The notes below the pieces were generated by a model. That model had not been told where the DNA came from. It did not search any database and worked only from the letters and a program-made list of their open reading frames with translations. A DNA stretch of 64,000 nt from an uncultured Coprococcus sp. (GTDB lineage: Bacteria; Bacillota; Clostridia; Lachnospirales; Lachnospiraceae), in contig CANQTC010000004.1 of assembly GCA_947626675.1 (NCBI GenBank), positions 114,443 to 178,442 of the forward strand, in the 5' to 3' direction. Shown piece after piece: positions 1-9,776 of the stretch. The position numbers were made by a program, and so were the translations under genes. The number at the start of each line of letters is the position of its first letter. Within the stretch, counting starts at the first letter, position 1.

Positions 1-313
1 TAATGCATCCCTGTCTTGGTATATTTAATATGCTTTCAGGAAGTATCTGTCCATAAGCAGCAACCACAATTACGTCAGGTGCAAGTTTTTTGATGATAGA
101 CACATTTTCTTCATCTCTGAGCTTTACAGGCTGATATACCGGAATATTATATGCCATTGCCTTTTCCTTCACAGGGGTAGGTACCATATTTTTTCCCCTG
201 CCCTTCGGCTTATCAGGCTGCGTAAAACAGGCAGTTACATGATGTCCCGCCTCAACGATAGCACTAAGTGCTTTTACTGCAAATTCCGGTGTCCCCATAT
301 ATACGATATTCAA
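1..313 (-). CDS. fmt: Methionyl-tRNA formyltransferase, N-terminal part (runs off the window)
   Basis: The enzyme formylates initiator Met-tRNA with 10-formyl-THF. Only the first ~104 residues are present; the C-terminus lies beyond base 1. The translation begins (M)NIVYMGTPEFAVKAL and continues with TQPDKPKGRGK and DVIVVAAYGQILP, which are hallmarks of the Fmt N-terminal Rossmann domain. The start is a TTG at 311-313, chosen because AGGAGG/CAGGAG sits just upstream and the family motif starts there. It lies 42 bp after def, and the def-fmt pair is a classical operon for formylation and deformylation of nascent proteins. Confidence 0.93.
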   Translation of the reverse strand, partial: MNIVYMGTPEFAVKALSAIVEAGHHVTACFTQPDKPKGRGKNMVPTPVKEKAMAYNIPVYQPVKLRDEENVSIIKKLAPDVIVVAAYGQILPESILNIPRQGCI

Positions 314-355
314 ACTCCTGTACCTCCTCGTAAATCAATTGATATGCACATGACG

Positions 356-823
356 CTATTCCGTTTCATACAAACCATCTAAAACCTTATCTTTATAGAG
401 AATCCCATCCAGATGGTCTGTTTCATGTGCGATAGCTCTTGCAAAAAGACCTTCTGCTTCTATTGTGATTTCTTTCATATCCCTGTCAAGGGCTTTACAT
501 ACAACATGCATCGGTCTTGTCACTTTTCCTACAAGTCCCGGAAGACTTAAACAGCCTTCATCCCCTGTCTGTTCGCCATCTGCTTCTATAATCTCCGGAT
601 TAATAAGACATATCGGCTCATCCCGGTTCTCACTCACATCGATGACAACAATCCGCTTTAATATTCCAACCTGCGGGGCTGCAAGGCCGACGCCATTTGC
701 ATCATACATCGTTTCAAACATATCATCAATCAGCTCTGCTGTTCTGCCATTCATTTCCTTTACAGGCTTACAGTTCTTACGAAGTACCTCATCACCATCT
801 AATCTAATGTTTCTTATTGCCAT
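356..823 (-). CDS. def: Peptide deformylase
   Basis: Peptide deformylase removes the N-formyl group from nascent proteins. All three family motifs are present: GVGLAAPQVG, EGCLSLPG with the metal-ligand Cys, and HETDHLDG with the HExxH-type metal and catalytic residues. The length of 155 aa is normal for a Gram-positive deformylase. The start has AAGGAG eight bases upstream. The gene sits between priA and fmt in the same direction with short gaps (15 and 42 bp), so co-transcription is likely. Confidence 0.96.
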   Translation of the reverse strand: MAIRNIRLDGDEVLRKNCKPVKEMNGRTAELIDDMFETMYDANGVGLAAPQVGILKRIVVIDVSENRDEPICLINPEIIEADGEQTGDEGCLSLPGLVGKVTRPMHVVCKALDRDMKEITIEAEGLFARAIAHETDHLDGILYKDKVLDGLYETE

Positions 824-838
824 TTTCTATCTCCTTAA

Positions 839-3079
839 CTAATACATATTTATTGGATTAAAATCAAACAGTATACTGACAGCGTCATCGGTTCTGTTTT
901 CCTCTTCATCTGTTTCTATATAATCCTTTATTTCTATCAGCTTATTATACTGATTATGTTTTATATATACAACCATGCGAAAGACATCTTTAATCTTTGA
1001 TATCTCCGGTATGGAAGGGCCTACAATCTGCAGGCCTTCTTCGCCGGAGAATTTTTTCTTTATATCACATGTTAATTTCTCAGCTTTCACCGCCAATGAC
1101 TCCTCCGACAACGATGTCATAAGCACCACCATCATATTGTACTCCGGCGGATATTTCATCAGCGCCCGATATGCTTTCTCACTATTATAAAAGCTTCTGT
1201 AATCCTGCTTTGCAGCAGCAACGATTGCATAGTTGTCAGGCTGATAGGTCTGTATAACGACCTTTCCCGGAAGGCTTCCCCTTCCTGCCCTTCCTGCTGC
1301 CTGCGTCAGCAAATCAAACGTTCGCTCACATGCCCTGTAATCATTTTCAAACAAGGTCAAATCAGCAAGCATAATTCCAACAAGCGTTACATTTGCAAAA
1401 TCATGACCTTTGACAATCATTTGCGTTCCAATTAATATATCGGCTTCCCTGTTTGCAAACGCTTCAAGAATTTTGTAATGTGCGTCTTTTTTTGCAGTTG
1501 TATCTCTGTCCATCCGAAGCGTTCTTGCTGCCGGAAACAGCTTATGTATTTCTTCTTCTACTTTTTGTGTTCCTGTGCCATACCCACCTATAAGCTTTGA
1601 CGAACAGGAGGGACATACGGCGGGTTCTTCGACAGTATATCCGCAATAATGACATATCAGGCGTCTGTTATTATGTCTTGTCAACGCCACATCACAATGG
1701 GGACACCGGATTGCTTCGCCGCAATTTCTGCATGCCATGCAGCTGTTAAAACCACGCTTATTAATAAACAGCATAATCTGTTCATGCCTGCTGAGCCTGT
1801 CTTTTATATCTGCCTCAAGCTCAAAGCTTATAATGGAACGATTTCCTCTTCTTAGCTCATGTCTTAAATCAACGATGCTGCATTCTGCCAGTGGATTATT
1901 TCTGGCCCTGTTCTTTAACTGCCATAATACATATTCACCGGAAAGCGCTTTTTTATAACTTTCCACCGAAGGTGTGGCAGAGCCAAGTATCAGACTTGCA
2001 CCTTCGAGCGCTGCCCGTTTTACTGCCACATTCCTGGCATGATATTTCGGTGGGTAATCACTCTTATAACTGCCTTCATGTTCTTCATCAATGATAATAA
2101 GGCCTAATTTTCTAAATGGTGTAAACAAAGCAGAGCGCGGCCCTACCACTACATCTACTTCACCTTTTTTCGCCCGCTCAAACTGGTCGTATTTTTCGCC
2201 ATTACTCAATCTGGAATTCATAATTGTAACGCTGTCGCCAAAATGCTCTTTAAAATATCTTACCGTCTGGTATGTCAATGCAATCTCCGGAATGAGTACA
2301 ATCACCTGTTTTCCCTGTGCGATAACTTCTTTTATGGCTCTTACATATATTTCCGTTTTTCCGCTTCCGGTAATCCCATGCAAAAGATATGTGTGTGAAA
2401 TACCATTTTCGATATCTCTTTTAAAAGCATCCACAATCACCTGCTGTTCATCATTCAAAACGATATCCGTATCTTTTCTATCGTATTTTTTTGTGACGTT
2501 CCGGTAGCTGCTTGTTGTACTAATCCTTATAACATGTTCTCTTTCCAGTGCATGAAGCGTCTGATGGGATATGCGAAGCTTTCCTGTAACCACATTCATC
2601 GGCAGACTTCCTGATTTTCCAAGTTCTGAAATCAGTCTTATCTTTGCATTTGCATTCTTTTTCTTATATTGTTCTATCATGTCGTCTATCTGCTTTAAAT
2701 CCACTTCAAGAACAACATTTTTATTTTCTACGGATTTTACTGCGTTTTTTACAGGCATAACGGTCTTTAACGCATTAATCATCGTTGAACCATAATTTTC
2801 TTTTATCCATGCCGCAAGTGCAATTAACTTGCCTTCTATTGGAATTCCACCATCTGATACATTCGATATTTCTTTTATTTTCTCCGTTTCATAGCAGGGT
2901 ACATCCGTTATGCCGATTACATACCCGGTCCGGATATGATTTCCTCTTCCAAACGGTATTTCTACCATACTGCCTACAGCGATTTTGCCCAAAAGCCTTT
3001 CCGGAATACTGTATTGAAATGTTTTATCTACTTCCTCATGCGAAATATCTATTATTATATCCGCATATTTTTTCAACAT
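839..3079 (-). CDS. priA: Primosomal protein N', replication-restart helicase
   Basis: PriA is a 3'-5' superfamily 2 helicase that reloads the replisome at stalled forks. The 746-aa product has an N-terminal DNA-binding domain, Walker A GITGSGKTEIY (around residue 235), DEEH Walker B, the SAT motif GSATPS, and a zinc-binding insertion with paired Cys (CRNCGEAIRCPHCD, CHYCG, CPSC). The ATG at 3077-3079 has GGAGG six bases upstream, so the 44-bp overlap with the end of murE looks genuine. Confidence 0.96.
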   Translation of the reverse strand: MLKKYADIIIDISHEEVDKTFQYSIPERLLGKIAVGSMVEIPFGRGNHIRTGYVIGITDVPCYETEKIKEISNVSDGGIPIEGKLIALAAWIKENYGSTMINALKTVMPVKNAVKSVENKNVVLEVDLKQIDDMIEQYKKKNANAKIRLISELGKSGSLPMNVVTGKLRISHQTLHALEREHVIRISTTSSYRNVTKKYDRKDTDIVLNDEQQVIVDAFKRDIENGISHTYLLHGITGSGKTEIYVRAIKEVIAQGKQVIVLIPEIALTYQTVRYFKEHFGDSVTIMNSRLSNGEKYDQFERAKKGEVDVVVGPRSALFTPFRKLGLIIIDEEHEGSYKSDYPPKYHARNVAVKRAALEGASLILGSATPSVESYKKALSGEYVLWQLKNRARNNPLAECSIVDLRHELRRGNRSIISFELEADIKDRLSRHEQIMLFINKRGFNSCMACRNCGEAIRCPHCDVALTRHNNRRLICHYCGYTVEEPAVCPSCSSKLIGGYGTGTQKVEEEIHKLFPAARTLRMDRDTTAKKDAHYKILEAFANREADILIGTQMIVKGHDFANVTLVGIMLADLTLFENDYRACERTFDLLTQAAGRAGRGSLPGKVVIQTYQPDNYAIVAAAKQDYRSFYNSEKAYRALMKYPPEYNMMVVLMTSLSEESLAVKAEKLTCDIKKKFSGEEGLQIVGPSIPEISKIKDVFRMVVYIKHNQYNKLIEIKDYIETDEEENRTDDAVSILFDFNPINMY

Positions 3080-4535
3080 CCTCTTCCTCCAAAACCTCTC
3101 TAATCAGGTCTCTTTCATCCATATGGTATTTTATGCCCTTTATCTCCTGATAATCCTCATGACCTTTTCCTGCAAGTACAATGACATCCCCTTCCGCAGC
3201 ATTCGTTATCGCATAACGTATCGCTTCCTTCCTGTCTATAATCTCAATGTACTTACCGTCTGTTTTTAAAATACCGCTCTTTATATCATCTATGATAGCC
3301 TGCGGTTCTTCGTTTCGCGGGTTATCAGAGGTAATAATCGTAAGGTCCGCCATATTGCCTGACACCTCGCCCATCTCGTAACGTCTGTCCTTTGACCGGT
3401 TGCCGCCGCATCCAAACAGACATACCAGCCGTTTGGGATGATATGCTTTTAGTGTTTCGAGAATACTGGAAAGACTCATTGCATTATGTGCATAATCGAT
3501 TAATAAAGTAAACTTATCTGATATCGGTATCGGCTCAACCCTTCCCTTTATCTTTATATCCGCTAATATATCCTTGATTGCTTCAAACGGTACATTCATC
3601 CTGTCTGCTACTGCAATCGCCGCAAGTGAATTATAGATACTGAATTTTCCCGGAAGATTTACGGAGATACTGCCAGTCTTAATTCCTGACAACTGATATC
3701 GTATTCCCAAATGTCCATCATGATTATATAATTCCGGCATAGCTGCTTTATATTCATAATCATTATTCATTCCATACCGGATGATATCACATGTAGCATC
3801 TTTTGTTATAATATCAACATTTTTATCATCACCATTTACAATTCCCGTTTTACATAACTGAAAAAGCCTGCTTTTCCACATAGCATACTCTTCAAATGAA
3901 GCATGTTCATTCGGGCCTATATGGTCTTTTGAAAGATTTGAAAAGATACCGTAGTCAAAACTGACGCTCGCTATCCTGTCTAACATAAGTCCCTGTGATG
4001 AAACTTCCATTACAACGCTGTCTAAACCATTATCCACCATATCTCTTAAAACTTTATGTATGACAATTGATTCCGGGGTTGTGTTGCCGGAAGCTATATG
4101 ATGATACCCGTCTATCATTTCTATCGTACCGATTAGTCCTGTTTTATGGCCCGCTTTTATCAGCATATCCCGTATCATATAAGTCGTTGTGGTTTTCCCT
4201 TTTGTACCTGTAATTCCTATAACAGTAAGCTTATCAGAAGGATTTCCATAGAAATTACTGCTGATAAGTCCCATTGCTTTTCTGGTACTTTTTGTTTTTA
4301 TCATCAGTATGCCATCTACAGGTTCTACATCCTTTTCAACGACAACACAGACAGCCCCTTTTTCGATAACCTCATCTATATAGCGGTGTCCATCCGTTTT
4401 TGAACCATGTATACAGAAATACAGGCCTCCCTGCTTCATTTTTCTGGAATCATCATATATGTTATCGATTTCTACGTCCAGACTTCCACAAAGGATTTCA
4501 TATTCCAATCCGGCAAATATTGTTTTTGCCTTCAT
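3036..4535 (-). CDS. murE: UDP-N-acetylmuramoyl-tripeptide synthetase (meso-DAP-type MurE)
   Basis: MurE is a cytoplasmic ATP-dependent ligase that adds the third amino acid to UDP-MurNAc-L-Ala-D-Glu. Visible motifs are the ATP loop GITGTKGKTTTTYM (around residue 110), the SSQGL region, and the C-terminal DNPRNEEP. The Asp-Asn-Pro-Arg signature is characteristic of enzymes that add meso-diaminopimelate rather than lysine. The length of 499 aa is typical. It lies between rpoZ and priA, and its last 44 bp overlap priA. A good AAGGAGGTGGC site precedes the ATG. Confidence 0.95.
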   Translation of the reverse strand: MKAKTIFAGLEYEILCGSLDVEIDNIYDDSRKMKQGGLYFCIHGSKTDGHRYIDEVIEKGAVCVVVEKDVEPVDGILMIKTKSTRKAMGLISSNFYGNPSDKLTVIGITGTKGKTTTTYMIRDMLIKAGHKTGLIGTIEMIDGYHHIASGNTTPESIVIHKVLRDMVDNGLDSVVMEVSSQGLMLDRIASVSFDYGIFSNLSKDHIGPNEHASFEEYAMWKSRLFQLCKTGIVNGDDKNVDIITKDATCDIIRYGMNNDYEYKAAMPELYNHDGHLGIRYQLSGIKTGSISVNLPGKFSIYNSLAAIAVADRMNVPFEAIKDILADIKIKGRVEPIPISDKFTLLIDYAHNAMSLSSILETLKAYHPKRLVCLFGCGGNRSKDRRYEMGEVSGNMADLTIITSDNPRNEEPQAIIDDIKSGILKTDGKYIEIIDRKEAIRYAITNAAEGDVIVLAGKGHEDYQEIKGIKYHMDERDLIREVLEEEDVEKICGYNNRYFA

Positions 4536-4566
4536 AACGCCACCTCCTTACGTTATATACGAAATT

Positions 4567-4595
4567 AGAGGTTGTGCATTGATACAACAACCTCT
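4567..4595 (-). terminator. Hairpin between rpoZ and murE (weak terminator or processing site)
   Basis: A 9-bp perfect stem, AGAGGTTGT paired with ACAACCTCT, fills most of the 66-bp rpoZ-murE gap. On the minus strand it is followed by AATTTCG rather than a T-run. It may therefore attenuate, stabilise or process the message rather than terminate fully. Confidence 0.4.
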
Positions 4596-4601
4596 ATATC
4601 C

Positions 4602-4844
4602 TTAGTTTTCTTCTTCGTCATCGCCTAAAATCTTAACCTCGCCTGCATATAACTCTTCTACTGCAACGGATAACGGTTTCTTGTTTCTGGCATTGACAAA
4701 TGCTTCCTGACCGTCGATTAATTCTCTGGCACGTTTCGCCGATGCAAGTACAATTGAATATCTGCTGTTTACCACAGGATGTTCTCCCGGCTCAACCTCT
4801 GAATTTACTACTGCCATTAAGTCTGTGTATGATGGATGTAACAT
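4602..4844 (-). CDS. rpoZ: DNA-directed RNA polymerase omega subunit
   Basis: This 80-aa protein starts MLHPSYTDLM and contains NSRYSIVLASAKRARELIDG, matching the conserved Rpb6/omega helix that braces the beta-prime subunit of RNA polymerase. The C-terminus is acidic (DDEEEN). It follows gmk by 24 bp, and gmk-rpoZ adjacency is widespread in Firmicutes. A GGGGA ribosome site precedes the ATG. Confidence 0.94.
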   Translation of the reverse strand: MLHPSYTDLMAVVNSEVEPGEHPVVNSRYSIVLASAKRARELIDGQEAFVNARNKKPLSVAVEELYAGEVKILGDDEEEN

Positions 4845-4868
4845 AATATTAAATCCCCTTTCTTATAA

Positions 4869-5486
4869 TCAAATATCTTTCAACTCATCTTTTATATTTT
4901 GGATAAACTGCAAATTATTATCCCGTCTGCATGCATAACTTTCGATAACAGAATTTACTGTTGAAACACATACATCCAAATCATCATTTACTACTATATA
5001 ATCATATTTGTCCATATCATAAGCTTCTTCTGTAGCCTTCTTAAGACGTTTCATTATGGTAGCTTCATTTTCTGTTCCTCTTCCGGAAAGTCTCTCCTGA
5101 AGGCTTTTTATACTTGGTGCCGCTATAAAGATAAGCAGTGCATCAGGATACTGTTCCTTAATACGCATTGCCCCCATCACTTCTATCTCAAGAATAATAT
5201 TCTTGCCCTGCTGAAGGCTTTCTTCAACATACTTTTTCGGCGTGCCATAATAGTTTTCAACATACTGTGTCCACTCTATAAATCCGCCATAATCTATAAG
5301 ATTTTCAAATTCTCCTCTGCTCATAAAGAAATATTCTCTTCCATGCAGTTCCCCTTCTCTTGGCGCTCTTGTTGTAGCAGATATGGATAAATCATATCCA
5401 TAATCGGATACAAGCCGCTTTACAACTGTACCCTTTCCAACGCCTGAAAATCCGGATATAACAATTAATGAACCTTTATTTATCAT
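4869..5486 (-). CDS. gmk: Guanylate kinase
   Basis: Guanylate kinase phosphorylates GMP to GDP with ATP. The 205-aa product has the P-loop SGFSGVGKGTVV at residues 11-22, the GMP-binding stretch STTRAPREGELHGREY, and the typical EIEVMGAMRIKEQYPDALLIFI core. It starts five bases after the yicC stop, which suggests translational coupling, since the ribosome site (TAAAGC) is weak. Confidence 0.95.
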   Translation of the reverse strand: MINKGSLIVISGFSGVGKGTVVKRLVSDYGYDLSISATTRAPREGELHGREYFFMSRGEFENLIDYGGFIEWTQYVENYYGTPKKYVEESLQQGKNIILEIEVMGAMRIKEQYPDALLIFIAAPSIKSLQERLSGRGTENEATIMKRLKKATEEAYDMDKYDYIVVNDDLDVCVSTVNSVIESYACRRDNNLQFIQNIKDELKDI

Positions 5487-5491
5487 AAGCT

Positions 5492-6370
5492 TTACTCCAA
5501 ATTCTGTATCTGTTCTCTTACTTTCTCAATATCTGTCTTAAGTTCAATAGCCTTATTGGAAACATCAAGTGAATTTGCTTTGGACAAAATTGTATTTGCT
5601 TCCCTATTCATTTCCTGTGCTATAAAATCAAGCTTGCGTCCTACGCTTCCGCCTTCTTCAAGAATTTTTCTTGTACTGTCTATATGGCTTTTTAATCTGA
5701 CGGTTTCTTCATCTACACATATCTTATCAGCATAGATAACCACTTCTGCAGCAATTCTGTTTTCATCAACTGCCGCGCTTCCTAATAATTCAGCGATTTT
5801 ATCCGTAAGCTTCTGCCTGTACTCTGTCACAAGAACAGGGGAAAGCGCTTCTATATAATCAACCGCAGCGCTCATATTATCCAGTTTCGTCAGCAGATTA
5901 TTTTTAAGGTTTTCACCTTCGTTCATTCTTGACTCTGCAAATATCTGTACAGCTTCATCAAGCGCTTTCTCAATCAGCTCCCACAGTGCTTCTTCATCAA
6001 CGCTTTGCTCTTCAAGCGTAAACACATCAGGGAAACCGCCAAGAACCGATGGTATCATTCGGTTTTCCATTCCAAACGCATCTGCCATCTCCTCAAAATA
6101 TTTCATATAAAGCGCAGCCAGCTCTTTGTTATACTTTACATTGATATTATTTTCTGTAAAATCCTCATATGTAATAAACACATCAATCTTACCGCGTTCT
6201 ATATATTTCTTCAGGTATGTCCTTACGGCGTTTTCAAGGAAACTTATTTTCTTCGGCATCTTAATATTGATATCACAAAATCTGTGATTAACTGACTTTA
6301 TTTCTACCACAATCTTGCGTTTATCATTTGTCATCTCGCTGCGGCCAAAGCCCGTCATACTTTTTATCAT
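5492..6370 (-). CDS. YicC/YloC family endoribonuclease
   Basis: The protein starts MIKSMTGFGR, the invariant start of YicC/YloC proteins, and keeps the conserved KSVNHRFCDI block and the C-terminal GRKLDFIAQEMNREANTILSK segment. E. coli YicC was shown to be an endoribonuclease; the exact substrate here is unknown. The length (292 aa) is standard. Order yicC-gmk-rpoZ is the usual Firmicutes arrangement. GGAG precedes the ATG. Confidence 0.9.
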   Translation of the reverse strand: MIKSMTGFGRSEMTNDKRKIVVEIKSVNHRFCDINIKMPKKISFLENAVRTYLKKYIERGKIDVFITYEDFTENNINVKYNKELAALYMKYFEEMADAFGMENRMIPSVLGGFPDVFTLEEQSVDEEALWELIEKALDEAVQIFAESRMNEGENLKNNLLTKLDNMSAAVDYIEALSPVLVTEYRQKLTDKIAELLGSAAVDENRIAAEVVIYADKICVDEETVRLKSHIDSTRKILEEGGSVGRKLDFIAQEMNREANTILSKANSLDVSNKAIELKTDIEKVREQIQNLE

Positions 6371-6484
6371 TTAACTTCTCCTTTGCAGTTTCGTGTTTCC
6401 TGTATCTGTTGAAGTATGATAAGCATAACTACAGATACTATATTATACTTCAACAATATCTAAAAATCAAATATTTATTATTAA

Positions 6485-8230
6485 TTATTTTATCTCTTCA
6501 ATATCCCTGATATCCGGTTCTGCTATCATTGAATAATTCGTATGATATATTACAAAACCCGGTTTTGCCCCTGCCGGCTTCTTAAGATTTCTTCTTTCCG
6601 TATAATCAATTTCTACCTTCGGATTTGTTCTGCCCGATGAATAATATGCGGCCAACCGTCCTGCTTCTTCGTATGTTCTGTCAGGAAGCTCTTCATTTCC
6701 CATACGCTTTACGATAACGTGTGAGCCGGGCATCTTTTTTGCATGAAACCACATATCCCCGCCATTGGCATATTTGAATGTAAGTTCATCATTTTGCAGA
6801 TTATTCTTCCCTACATACATATGAAACCCGTCAGCGGAAATGTAATGCAGCGGCTTATCCTTAAACTGCTTTCGTTCGCCCTTCCTGCCATATCTTCCTT
6901 TTATATATCCGCACATCACAAGCTCTGCTTTCACTTCTGAAAGTGAATTTTCATCTATCGCCATATCAAGGAAGGTCTGAACGGATAAAAGATGTTCTAA
7001 CTCTTCTTTGGTTTCCACTGTCAACTTTGACAATGCCTCATAGGTGCGCTTCTGTTTATTATACTTTTCAAAATATTTTTTTGCATTATCCATAACAGGC
7101 TTCGTCGCATCAAGCGGAATGGTTATATTTTCATTTGTATAATAATTCAGTGCAACAAAACTTTTTTCCCCCAGCTTTACACCATATCCGTATGCATTGA
7201 TAAGCTCCCCGTATACCTTATATTTTTCCCTGTCCTGCGTATCGGCAAGCTGTTTCATCTGTAAGTCATATTTTTTGCTTGTTCTTTCTATTGCTGTTGC
7301 CACAATTTTTCGTAAATCCGAGGATTTCTGTCTTATCCTTGTAACTGTACTTTTCCGATGAAAATATTCATCTAATACCGTCGATATATCGTCTTTCAAT
7401 TCGATATCCTTATCCTGATACATCGTAAGCATAACAGATGAAAACTCCAGAGGGGTACATCCGTCAAGCACGATATTCGGGGTATACTTTTCTTTTTTTA
7501 TATCCAATATCATATCAGCCAGACTGTGAAACAAAGCGTCAAGCTGCACGTTATCAAGCGCTGATATGGGGAGATTTCCATCTATACCTGCCCGGTATGC
7601 CACTTCGTTTGCTGCAAGCGGACTAAACCCTGTAACAGACGTGTATATTGCCTTTGTTACATTACATGGCTTTACGGATATTTTTTCATCAAAATAGTTT
7701 CTGTCTGCCAGAAAAGGATTTATCTTATCTCCTGCCGGCGGATATATATAATTCCTGCCGGGCAGCACTTCTCTTACCGAGCTTATCATATGGGAAATAT
7801 GTTTGATACTGTCTATAATCATTCCATTTTCATCAGTAAATATAATATTACTATGCTTGCCCATAATCTCAATAATCAGTTTTTTCCTGCATATATCCCC
7901 CAGCTCATTCAGATGTTCTATTGTTATCTCTACGATTCTTTCAAATCCCGGCTGACTGATATCAACAATCCGTCCATTATTGATATGCTTTCTAAGCAGC
8001 ATACAAAAATTAGGCGCTGTCATAGGATTTTCTTTCGTACCTTTCATAAGATAGATAAGCGGAAGACTCGCATCTGCCGACATCAGCAACCGATAGTTCT
8101 CTTTATTATTCTTTATCACAATATTCAGTTCATCATTCTCCGGCTGATATATTTTATATATTCTTCCATCTATCAGTTTTTCTTTTAAATCACTGACTAC
8201 ATTTGAAATCACAATTCCATCAAACGCCAT
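6485..8230 (-). CDS. rqcH: RqcH/NFACT family ribosome quality-control protein
   Basis: In Bacillus, RqcH binds stalled 50S subunits and adds C-terminal alanine tails to nascent chains. The 581-aa product has an N-terminal NFACT-N domain (MAFDGIVISNVVSDLKEKL), a central coiled-coil region (about residues 280-440), and the C-terminal NFACT-R domain (YVGKNNLQNDELTF, WFHAKKMPGSHVIVK). The NFACT-N motif usually written Asp-Arg reads Glu-Arg here (GFERIVEI). An older name is fibronectin-binding protein FbpA. It heads the operon that leads into yicC and gmk. Confidence 0.9.
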   Translation of the reverse strand: MAFDGIVISNVVSDLKEKLIDGRIYKIYQPENDELNIVIKNNKENYRLLMSADASLPLIYLMKGTKENPMTAPNFCMLLRKHINNGRIVDISQPGFERIVEITIEHLNELGDICRKKLIIEIMGKHSNIIFTDENGMIIDSIKHISHMISSVREVLPGRNYIYPPAGDKINPFLADRNYFDEKISVKPCNVTKAIYTSVTGFSPLAANEVAYRAGIDGNLPISALDNVQLDALFHSLADMILDIKKEKYTPNIVLDGCTPLEFSSVMLTMYQDKDIELKDDISTVLDEYFHRKSTVTRIRQKSSDLRKIVATAIERTSKKYDLQMKQLADTQDREKYKVYGELINAYGYGVKLGEKSFVALNYYTNENITIPLDATKPVMDNAKKYFEKYNKQKRTYEALSKLTVETKEELEHLLSVQTFLDMAIDENSLSEVKAELVMCGYIKGRYGRKGERKQFKDKPLHYISADGFHMYVGKNNLQNDELTFKYANGGDMWFHAKKMPGSHVIVKRMGNEELPDRTYEEAGRLAAYYSSGRTNPKVEIDYTERRNLKKPAGAKPGFVIYHTNYSMIAEPDIRDIEEIK

Positions 8231-8251
8231 TTTTCCATTCTCCTATAGCAT

Positions 8252-8287
8252 AAAAGGCAGAAAATGAAGTACCATCCTCTGCCTTTC
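8252..8287 (-). terminator. Intrinsic terminator after glgA
   Basis: On the minus strand AAAGGCAGA and TCTGCCTTTT pair around a ~16-nt loop, ending in TTTTATG. It separates glgA from rqcH, so the rqcH operon probably uses its own promoter close to 8231-8250 or inside the glgA 3' end. Confidence 0.8.
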
Positions 8288-8303
8288 GTTTATCCGTATA
8301 TCA

Positions 8304-9740
8304 TTATAATGAATGATAAAGGTTATTATATATATTGGCTGAATTTCCCCATGAATAATCCATTCTCATTCCTCTTTCCTGAATAGAATACCATGCGTTT
8401 TTATTGTTATAGTATACTTCTTTTGCATAATTAATGGCATTCAAAAGCTCGTAGGCATTGTAATTAGAAAATGAGAATCCTGTTCCTGTATTCTCAAACT
8501 GATTATATGCTTCAACGGTATCATTAAGCCCTCCTGTTTCCCTTACAACAGGCACTGTTCCATATCGGAGCGCCATCAGCTGAGTCAGTCCGCATGGCTC
8601 AAACCTTGATGGAACAAGCATGACATCACAACCTGCATACATCTTATGCGACCTTTCATCGGAATAATAAATATTTGCCGATACCTTTGCCGGATGGATG
8701 CCCTGATAATATCGAAACATATTCTCATATCTGACATCACCTGTGCCAAGCACGATAAACTGAACGCCGTCACAGCATATATCATTCATGATTCTGTCTA
8801 CCAGGTCAAGTCCCTTCTGGTCTGTCAGTCTTGATATAATTCCTATCACAAACTGGTTTTCGTCCTGTGGAAGCCCACATTCCTTCTGAAGCTCAAGTTT
8901 ATTCACTTTTTTGATTTCGCGGAAATTATCAACATTATAATTCCTGTATATCTGGGAATCTGTAGCAGGATTCCAGACTTCATAGTCAATTCCGTTTACG
9001 ATGCCCCATAGAGACTGCCATCTCGCACTAAGCAGACCGTCAAGTCCCTCGCCATAATATGGCGTCTGAATTTCCCTGGCATAAGTGTTGCTTACCGTTG
9101 TAATCTTATCCGCATATACAAGGCCGCCCTTGAGCATACTTGCGTCTTTCATAACCTCCAGCTTATCCGGTGTAAATACATAATCAGGAAGTCCTGAATA
9201 AGCTTTAATAGTCTTAATATCCCATCTTCCCTGGAATTGAAGATTGTGTATAGTCATAACTGATTTCATTCCGCTAAAGAACGGATTTCCTGCAAATAAT
9301 GTCTTTAAATATACAGGAACCAGTCCTGCCTGCCAGTCATGGCAATGAACGATATCCGGCTGGAACCCAATAACAGGAAGTATACAAAGTGCCGCTTTTG
9401 AGAAAAAGCAGAACTTTTCAATATCCCATTTCATATCTCCGTATGGCGTAAATCCATTAAAATAGTATTCATTGTCAATGAAATATACCTTTACACCCTC
9501 ATATTCCATATACATAATACCAACATATTCATTTTTATACCCGATATCCATATAAAAATTAGTAAGATACTGCATCTTCTCTCTATATTTATTCGGTATA
9601 CAAAGATAATTCGGTATAATAACCCTCACATCATACTCGTTTTTATCAAAAATCTTAGGGAGCGTACCAACAACATCTGCCAAACCACCAGTCTTGATAA
9701 ACGGTACACACTCTGAAGCGATATAAGCAACTTTCTTCAT
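8304..9740 (-). CDS. glgA: Glycogen synthase (ADP-glucose type, GT5)
   Basis: GlgA transfers glucose from ADP-glucose to alpha-1,4-glucan. Residues near the N-terminus, FIKTGGLADVVGTLP, hold the KTGGL motif that binds ADP-glucose. The C-terminal half contains PSRFEPCGLTQLMALRYG with the conserved glutamate. The start was set at the ATG at 9738-9740 (MKKVAYIASE), because GGGAGG lies just upstream and the longer reading frame only adds MGGHYC. The product is 478 aa, normal for GT5 enzymes. No other glg genes are nearby. Confidence 0.95.
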   Translation of the reverse strand: MKKVAYIASECVPFIKTGGLADVVGTLPKIFDKNEYDVRVIIPNYLCIPNKYREKMQYLTNFYMDIGYKNEYVGIMYMEYEGVKVYFIDNEYYFNGFTPYGDMKWDIEKFCFFSKAALCILPVIGFQPDIVHCHDWQAGLVPVYLKTLFAGNPFFSGMKSVMTIHNLQFQGRWDIKTIKAYSGLPDYVFTPDKLEVMKDASMLKGGLVYADKITTVSNTYAREIQTPYYGEGLDGLLSARWQSLWGIVNGIDYEVWNPATDSQIYRNYNVDNFREIKKVNKLELQKECGLPQDENQFVIGIISRLTDQKGLDLVDRIMNDICCDGVQFIVLGTGDVRYENMFRYYQGIHPAKVSANIYYSDERSHKMYAGCDVMLVPSRFEPCGLTQLMALRYGTVPVVRETGGLNDTVEAYNQFENTGTGFSFSNYNAYELLNAINYAKEVYYNNKNAWYSIQERGMRMDYSWGNSANIYNNLYHSL

Positions 9741-9776
9741 ACAATAATGTCCTCCCATTCACATTTATATATAAGA

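Noticed and set aside
465..842. Long open frames antisense to def, priA and other genes
   Set aside because: They mirror strong coding genes on the other strand, lack ribosome sites and have no family features.
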